From Uranotaenia lowii (taxonomy: Eukaryota; Arthropoda; Insecta; Diptera; Culicidae), in NCBI RefSeq assembly GCF_029784155.1, contig NC_073691.1, positions 62,013,746 to 62,077,745 of the forward strand: a stretch of DNA of 64,000 bases, written 5' to 3'. Of this stretch, positions 57,239-64,000 are shown in pieces. Position numbers and translations under genes: made by a program. The notes beneath the pieces were generated by a model. It was given only the letters and a program-made list of their open reading frames with translations, searched no databases and was not told the DNA's origin. The first letter of the stretch is position 1. Every line of letters begins with the position of its first letter.

Positions 57239-58262
57239 GTCTTTTTTGTCTTTTTTGTCTTTTTTGTCTTTTTTGTCTTTTTTGTCTTTTTTGTCTTTTT
57301 TGTCTTTTTTGTCTTTTTTGTCTTTTTTGTCTTTTTTGTCTTTTTTGTCTTTTTTGTCTTTTTTGTCTTTTTTGTCTTTTTTGTCTTTTTTGTCTTTTTT
57401 GTCTTTTTTGTCTTTTTTGTCTTTTTTGTCTTTTTTGTCTTTTTTGTCTTTTTTGTCTTTTTTGTCTTTTTTGTCTTTTTTGTCTTTTTTGTCTTTTTTG
57501 TCTTTTTTGTCTTTTTTGTCTTTTTTGTCTTTTTTGTCTTTTTTGTCTTTTTTGTCTTTTTTGTCTTTTTTGTCTTTTTTGTCTTTTTTGTCTTTTTTGT
57601 CTTTTTTGTCTTTTTTGTCTTTTTTGTCTTTTTTGTCTTTTTTGTCTTTTTTGTCTTTTTTGTCTTTTTTGTCTTTTTTGTCTTTTTTGTCTTTTTTGTC
57701 TTTTTTGTCTTTTTTGTCTTTTTTGTCTTTTTTGTCTTTTTTGTCTTTTTTGTCTTTTTTGTCTTTTTTGTCTTTTTTGTCTTTTTTGTCTTTTTTGTCT
57801 TTTTTGTCTTTTTTGTCTTTTTTGTCTTTTTTGTCTTTTTTGTCTTTTTTGTCTTTTTTGTCTTTTTTGTCTTTTTTTGTCTTTTTTGTCTTTTTTGTCT
57901 TTTTTGTCTTTTTTGTCTTTTTTGTCTTTTTTGTCTTTTTTGTCTTTTTTGTCTTTTTTGTCTTTTTTGTCTTTTTTGTCTTTTTTGTCTTTTTTGTCTT
58001 TTTTGTCTTTTTTGTCTTTTTTGTCTTTTTTGTCTTTTTTGTCTTTTTTGTCTTTTTTGTCTTTTTTGTCTTTTTTGTCTTTTTTGTCTTTTTTGTCTTT
58101 TTTGTCTTTTTTGTCTTTTTTGTCTTTTTTGTCTTTTTTGTCTTTTTTGTCTTTTTTGTCTTTTTTGTCTTTTTTGTCTTTTTTGTCTTTTTTGTCTTTT
58201 TTGTCTTTTTTGTCTTTTTTGTCTTTTTTGTCTTTTTTGTCTTTTTTGTATTTTTTGTCTTT
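57239..58262. repeat. 1 kb tandem array of the 9 bp unit gtctttttt
   Basis: About 113 units, nearly identical. One extra T at 57872-57878 shifts the frame, and one unit near the right end is gtatttttt. Because the unit is three codons long, all frames stay open on both strands, giving spurious proteins of FFV, LFC, SFL or KKT/KKD repeats. On the minus strand it is a pure purine array (aaaaaagac). Confidence 0.97.
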
Positions 58263-59269
58263 AGCGATTCAGAGTAATAGCAAATCACTAATTAAATTTG
58301 ATTTAATCTAGTAGGCCACCATTGGAGGTGTTGAGAAACCAAAGTTCAAAAGAAAGCCATTCCCCCGGTTCAACCTGTGGCGGTTGACAACTTTGTTTAC
58401 TAATCTATGTTTTTATTGTGCTCGGGCGCTGTCTAACACTGTTTCATTCTGTGGAAGCCGGTGATAGCCAAAAACACGCTACATAACTATCACAACTCGA
58501 ACGATATATGGTGCCTTCTACCACCAATAAGAATGTCTAAATATCTACACGGGGCGTTTTGAAACACGGGAGTGGTAACAAATTCAAATGACACTACGAA
58601 GCAAATCGACTTGACGTTTAGGTCACCCACCTTTCAACGAAAGGAAACACTGATCCAGACCTGGTAGATGAAGGCGATGACGACAGCGATTTGGGAAAAC
58701 ATTGGGGGTAAGGAAAATGACGAATTTAAATTCAGAGTTGGTTCCATTTCTACGCGCGCATCAGACGCATTTAGCTTTATGTGGAGCAACTTAGTAAGCC
58801 GCGATGATCTATAGGTTGTAATCTGCTATGTGTGGCTTGCTGTGTGCTATTTACAGGTTTCGAATCAACTTGGATGCAATTTTCGCGCCGTGAATGAAAT
58901 ATGACAGATGTGGGATGTCAAATCGGGTAGATGTGCTACGGCCCTTCTTTGGATATATTTAAGTGTTTTTTTTTCTGTGTCTAAGCGTGAGTAATGGTTC
59001 AAACTGGAAGGGGAAAGGTATGATTCCAAAAACAACTTCAAAGTCGTCCGTGAAGAAATTTCCGTTCAACAACAGTGTGCCCCTCAGTCTGATTACATGA
59101 TTTGTGAGTAATTTTTGGCTTAACCTCAGATTTGAATCGCATTGAAAATATGTATGATTGTTTTTCATAGCATAGTAGGCGATTTTTACGGAGTGTCAAA
59201 ATACTACTGTGTACGAAAAAAAAAACTGCCGACGCATCTACAACTGTGCTAGCTACTACCAGCTACTTG
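58263..59269. other. Unassigned DNA
   Basis: Mixed composition, no recognised element. On the minus strand 59096-59040 reads LRGTLLLNGNFFTDDFE after a possible acceptor (tcatgtaatcag), which might be a further exon of the candidate gene at 59270-59348, but this is weak. Confidence 0.3.
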
Positions 59270-59348
59270 CCGTAAATATCCAGCTGCACGTGGGTCAAAT
59301 TCAGCGTGAGGTTTTGTACCGTCGTCACCTGAACCAGACTTGGCAGCT
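59270..59348 (-). CDS. Candidate exon of an unknown gene
   Basis: On the minus strand a strong acceptor (ttgtttacattccacag) is followed by a frame reading LPSLVQVTTVQNLTLNLTHV and then QLDIYG. It either stops in-frame two codons later (ggcaagtag) or ends at a GC-type donor, gcaagt. The peptide looks genuine, with alternating hydrophobic residues and two N-glycosylation-type NLT motifs, so perhaps a secreted protein. Similarity to takeout/JHBP-like proteins is a guess. The exon is 79 bp, and no partner is certain. Confidence 0.35.
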
Positions 59349-59800
59349 CTGTGGAATGTAAACAACGGAAAAAATGGCTAGATACTAGCAGGAGGTAAGA
59401 GTTTCCACTCCGTCGTGATATGAAAGGAATGTGTCGATGTTTTCAAGCTAACCGAAACGTTAGACTGTTCCGTATGTTCTTTTAAGTAAGTTTATTATAG
59501 GAGTTTTACAAGGTTCCTGCCAATATGAACACCCAGATCCGTTGTACCACAAGACGCTCATCTTAGTTCCTTATTATTCAGTTTATACGCAATCTTACGA
59601 TTTTTTTTCAACACTATCCAGTTTGACAAATCAACCGTAAAACTCGGCTCCAAATCACATTAGGTGGTCATTCCCATACAAATAAGACATGTTTGGATAA
59701 AAAATGATGAAAAAAATCTCAACAAAATAAATATTTCACAAATTTTGATTGATAAAAACTGCTTTCGTTTATCAATTTCCTAAGATTATTTCTGCATACA
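59349..59800. other. Unassigned DNA
   Basis: AT-rich, no recognised features between the candidate exon and the mariner-like element. Confidence 0.35.
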
Positions 59801-60795
59801 CAGGGTGACAATAAAGTTGCCGTACATTTCAAAAATGCTTCCAAATCGTTACCCTGCTTAGTAATTAATCAAATTGAAAACCTGAACAACGAGCAATATT
59901 CTATGGAACCTTGGGAATAACATCAAACGAAAAAAAATCAAGAGTGGATCGAAATTTGTTCCCACTACCGAAAAACCTTCCTTCAGTCAGTTGCAAATGC
60001 CTTCGACGATGGTCGCTCTCACTTTTTCCGTGAATGTCGTTCCAGACCTATGCCCGTGCCATTTTTGTGTCATCTCCAGTAACTCATCTTGAAACTGAGA
60101 GTTTTCCTACAAGATGGATTACGTGGGATGTTCCTTTAGGTATAGCACTGTGAGTATGGAGGGCTGCATGGTATTCTTAACCCTAAACCTCCAAAGGCGA
60201 AAAGAACAGCTTTTTACAATGACAATGGTCGATTTTGAGAAATTCGTCAAGCTCCAAGACAACTGATGCTGTGAATCCATCTGGACCGAAGTGCTGAGTC
60301 ATGCACGGCTTCAGTACGTCATGGAGGATTCGTAGCTGAATTGTTAACAGTAGTAGTATTGTTCTTAAAGTTACACTCAAAAAATAGCTCAGGAGTCCCT
60401 CCAGAGACACACGTTTGATCTTTTTCACGGAAAAAAGCCGGAACATTTTTAGGGATATTTTTTGTTGTAGAATGTTTCTTCTCACCCTACTAGACCAATT
60501 GGTGGTAGTAAAGTGGCTCAGTTGGGAAAATCTTGGCGTTGGTGAGGAAAAAACTGTGAAGAATTGTAGTAGCGAGAAACGGCGAAGGCATGTTACATTT
60601 ACTGAAAAAAATATGGAAGACTATAGAAGGTATTTTGAGCAATCCTTTTTTTTCGGTAAAACCTGATAGCCAAGATTCCAAAAAATGCTACTATGGTTTG
60701 GTTGATTCGATTTGATTGTATATTAAAAAAAAGTTCTAGGTTGTTGAAATATATATATAATTTATAAAAAAGTACGGAACTTTATTGTCACCCTG
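59801..60795 (-). mobile_element. Mariner-like element, degraded
   Basis: Termini cagggtgacaataaagtt and its inverted copy (aactttattgtcaccctg) are identical over 18 bp, after which one extra base on the left continues the similarity. TA lies two and four bases outside the two ends. On the minus strand a frame contains ILHDVLKPCMTQHFGPDGF, like the region before the second catalytic Asp of mariner transposases, but the rest is broken by stops and shifts. Length is 995 bp, somewhat short for an autonomous mariner. Confidence 0.65.
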
Positions 60796-61320
60796 CATGT
60801 ACCCAATGAGGTACACTTTTACTTAGGTGGCGCAGAAAACGCACACTATTGTACGTTGGAAAGAAAAAAAATTAAAATAAACATAAGCAAAGCCTGGGAG
60901 GGGGCAGGGAGCTTCATTTATCGTCGGCAAAATGCGTCGCGAAAATTGTCGGTAATGATGTCACTTTCCAAAAAATGCCACAATGTGTACAAAGGTGCAA
61001 TACTTCAAAAAAAAAATTCATTTTTATGCTTTTTTTAAAGGTTCCATACATTGACAAACATAGGGCAAATAGAAAAGCATTTTTTTTTTACTTTTCGACA
61101 GAAAAATGAGCACTTTTCGAAAAGATTTGTAAGCGTTTATGATAAAAATTCGTGCCGCAACCAAAAAAAACCAACAAAGCTATTGTTTTATCGATAAGGC
61201 ATGTTCAGTTTGGTGAAACTTGTAAACTTATCCAATGTAAAACTCTCTCAATAACTTTAAAAAAGTTTCAAGAATGATCATTCTAATGAAACAAAATTTG
61301 ATACTTGCTCACTGGTCGGT
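60796..61320. other. Unassigned AT-rich DNA
   Basis: Nothing recognised. Confidence 0.35.
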
Positions 61321-61324
61321 GATT

Positions 61325-61690
61325 TACCCAAGCAACCGAAAGTCTCATATCTACTTAAACTCGTGCCTCCAAAGTTTGAATTTCGCTGAACAAAGGTTCC
61401 AAAGGGAATTAGTACCGTATTTTCTCGAATGTGAACATGAAAGTTACAAAAGGTTCCCCAAATAGTCTTCTATGGACTTGAAGTTCCAAAAAGTTCCTCA
61501 AATAGCTTTTTTGTGACATGTCAATCGCATCCACACAGTATATAAGTTACAAATTAGGTCTCAAATAGCCTTCTGTGAACTTCAAGTTTCAAGAAGTTCC
61601 TCAAATAGCCTTCTGTGAACTTCAAGTTCCAAAAAGTTCCTCAAATAGCCTTTTTTGAGACATGTCCGCCATTTCATGAATATGAAATGT
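61325..61690. repeat. Tandem repeat of the CCCAAGC family
   Basis: Opens with acccaagcaaccgaaagtc (61328), as at 15168. Units of about 40-50 bp containing aagttcctcaaatagcc and ttctgtgaacttcaagtt repeat at about 61450, 61490, 61560, 61600 and 61640 with variation. gacatgtc occurs twice (61517, 61659). Confidence 0.6.
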
Positions 61691-62852
61691 GAACGAACAC
61701 CACAAAAGGGCATATAATAAAAACATCATTTTTTGGAGCTAGGAAATTGATGAAATGTATAATTTATTTTGAAACTTCAACTCAGAACAACTTAAAGCTA
61801 ACTCGCAAATGATTGTTTTTGAAAAGAGTAAATATTTTGACTTATTAAAATTTCGTCCAACTGTATTTACTTTCCACGTGTTGTCGTTTTCCTGTTGCTG
61901 TGGTTATATTTGAGCTGAGTGCTATATTTATAACAAATACCAAACACTGTGTTCTACCACGTGGCATGCTGATCTTATAAAAAAAAAATTAGTTTTTATG
62001 AATGATTGGTGAAATGCCAATATATACAAGCGAGATTTCTAGTATAATCTGGCACCTACGGATCATATCCGATACATGAATATTGATTTCATCACCCAAT
62101 TTTAAAAGTCTATACAATCTGGGCAATCAGAGCAAAAATCTGGGCAAAATCTGTGTCTAGCCAATATCTGGGCGAAGGGTCAAAAGTCTGTGTTTTACAG
62201 ACAAATCTGGGCACCTGACAACCCAGTTCGTAGTGTTCACTGGAATTGTTGCCAGTTAAACAGATTGTAAATCATTAGTGAAGTGTTGCCAATAATACAA
62301 ACATATATCAATCACACTGGAACCTGATCTCTAAACATGACTTGACGAGAATAAATGTGATTGTATTATCAGTTCCGATAGATGTAGGGTAAAATACCTA
62401 GATTTCGACAGTTTTGGCTTGATTTGTCAGAAAAACCATGTAAATAAACTATTTGACTAAAGTTTTTCATTTCAAATACGATTGGTTATATGAATCAGAC
62501 TTTTTTCTTCATTCTCTACCTTTTTTTATTGATCAAAAGTTTCAAAACAACGTTTTTATTAGCCTTTTAATAAAACCCTTCGATTATCTAGTTTTCGACA
62601 TTCGATTTTAGTTTTCGACACAAAAAGTTTTAGTTTTCGACAAGCATATTTCCACCTCCTTTGTTAGCTCAGCAATATGATTATTTGCGTATTGGAATTG
62701 CTTGTCTACTTCACGGCGTTTTTTACACCATGGAAACAGTATAAACATAACGAAGAAGATGGGTGTCGAAAAATAGATTATTGGGTGAAAATTCAGCGCT
62801 AGTTTTTGACAGCTCAAAACTCAGTTGAAATTTCATAAAAGGTTATCAAAAA
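61691..62852. other. Unassigned DNA with two possible MITE fragments
   Basis: At 62110-62225 aatctgggca recurs in a pattern resembling the ends of hAT-type MITEs (ctgacaacccag at the right). At 62388 a start like tagggtaaaatacc is followed by repeated agttttcgaca motifs (62592-62640), similar to Tc1/mariner MITE ends. No complete pairs of termini were found. Confidence 0.35.
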
Positions 62853-63240
62853 TCTATATATATAAAAAGTAATTTCCGTTTGTTCGATTGTATGTTTGTC
62901 TTCAATAGGCTCAGCTGCTTTAAGAGCTAGAGAGCTGAAACTTGGCATGGGTGCTCATTAGGACCAGGAATGATGAAAAATGTTTTTAGATTTTCGGATG
63001 ACCTCTTTTAAAGGGGGTCTTCCATACAACAACGGTTTTAATCCCACGAACCAAAAGTCATGGCACCCATTTTGCGAACCGATTTTCGTTTCCGTTCGTT
63101 TCGTTGGCGGGATTATTTTCACCATCACCATGGGCCGGGTATTAGAAACAACGACCATTCCAGAGCTCACATGTACTGGATAGCAAAGCTTGCTGAGCAT
63201 TAAAAATTTGGAAGTGAAAATTTAGGCGGGTGTTTTTGTA
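62853..63240 (+). mobile_element. Helitron-like element, 5' end (second subfamily)
   Basis: Begins tctatatatataaaaag after an A, as Helitron 5' ends do (TC at the terminus). It then shows a relaxed form of the family opening (gtttgttcgattgtatgttt, gctgaaacttggcatggg) and an internal gggggtcttccatacaac. The 3' end is not identified before the window ends. Confidence 0.5.
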
Positions 63241-64000
63241 CCTTCTACTGTTCAAAGCACGTGTTACCGGTACGAGATATTTGGATACAATTATAAGCCT
63301 ACATTTTGATTGAAAAATACAACTAGCCTGTTAGGAATATATTGACTAGAATAGTAGTGGCTTTCAGAGTGCTCTTTACCGCCGCTGGGGGGCTTTGAGG
63401 GTCAACCATTTTTATATTTTTGGAATTCCTCATAGAGAAAAAAAAATTTAGATTCAGAGTTATGAGCTCAAGGCTGCGATTTTAACGCTTCAATTGGGAT
63501 TTTAATAGGGGATTAGAAAATTCATTAGATAATAGAATTTGAGCTTTTAAGCTTAATACAATTCGATTTCACTGACCAATTTCTAACTTTTGAGTTATCA
63601 TTGATGACCAATGTGGTCGATTCTGCCATCCATTAATGGGATGTTTGTGCCCATGAAAAAAAAACAGAACACAAAAAAAACTATTTCATAATAAACAAAA
63701 TGGTGTTTTCGAGATGATTTGTTTTCGATAACTTCAAAAAGCTATTAGTAGAACTTTCAACATTTATGGTAAACTTATAATAAAACAGTGCGATAAAATT
63801 CACACATGCAATTGAAAACATGCAAAGTGAGTTTTCAACATGCTTCAACAAAGTTCGGAGGTTTTTTAAGAAATTTCTAAGTAAATGAAACGTAAATATA
63901 CCATTTTACAGGAAGATCATCCATATTCAAAAGTGGGATAATCTTCAACAGATATTTTCATTAGATAGGGGATGGAAAAGATAAAAAAAAGCAGTTTAAT
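63241..64000. other. Unassigned AT-rich DNA
   Basis: Nothing recognised. It may continue the Helitron-like element. Confidence 0.35.

Noticed and set aside
57053..58311. Open frames of 346-411 codons on both strands (KKT/KKD, FFV, LFC or SFL repeats)
   Set aside because: They are products of the 9 bp unit, whose length is a multiple of three, so every frame stays open.

Overview
This is an AT-rich, intron-bearing and transposon-saturated eukaryotic window, almost certainly from a dipteran and most plausibly a mosquito. The evidence for an insect is two Tc1/mariner elements of the DD37E type (a group first described from mosquitoes), a copia-type LTR element whose primer site closely matches Drosophila copia, R1-, RTE- and CR1/jockey-type non-LTR elements, and an integrin alpha exon. 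Nothing looks bacterial or viral, and no CRISPR array or operon is present. The genus cannot be fixed from sequence alone.

Host genes occupy little of the window. A two-exon gene of unknown function runs on the + strand: a first coding exon at 23772 to about 24668 (coiled coil, small cysteine cluster, proline-rich tail) and a last coding exon at 34509-34679, in matching phase, separated by a 9.8 kb intron filled with mobile elements. On the - strand, 55933-56030 is one internal exon of an integrin alpha subunit, and 59270-59348 may be another - strand exon. Two tRNA-like genes lie back to back in an inverted repeat (39833-39905 on -, 41026-41098 on +).

Layout. 1-2.5 kb: nothing recognised. 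2.5-8.2 kb: Helitron-like elements with 3' hairpins and CTAG ends, interrupted by a MITE that holds a SINE and by a 2.1 kb solo LTR. 8.2-13.3 kb: a - strand reverse transcriptase pseudogene split by a MITE and by a hAT element that contains a 509 bp near-perfect palindrome, then a truncated CR1-like element. 14.5-15.7 kb: Helitron ends, a tandem repeat and a second SINE. 18.5-23.1 kb: a short-LTR element carrying an intact DD37E transposon and an unusual tandem array. 23.7-34.7 kb: the unknown gene and its intron, holding a gypsy/Mag-like LTR remnant, several TIR elements, a repeat block split in two, and two R1-like fragments. 36.4-41.9 kb: Helitron end, inverted tRNA pair with a hAT-type MITE at its centre, and a retroelement tail. 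42.2-42.7 kb: 500 Ns. 42.8-53.8 kb: degraded DD37E, RTE, CR1-like and copia elements nested in one another. 54-64 kb: TIR elements, the integrin exon, a 1 kb array of a 9 bp unit, a mariner remnant and a Helitron-like 5' end.

Most of the sequence is therefore a record of nested insertion. Target duplications and interrupted reading frames allow the order of many insertions to be read directly. I found no evidence for a new multi-gene system. The best candidates for something undescribed are the palindrome-bearing hAT element, the inverted tRNA pair, the two complex repeat arrays and the unknown coiled-coil gene.
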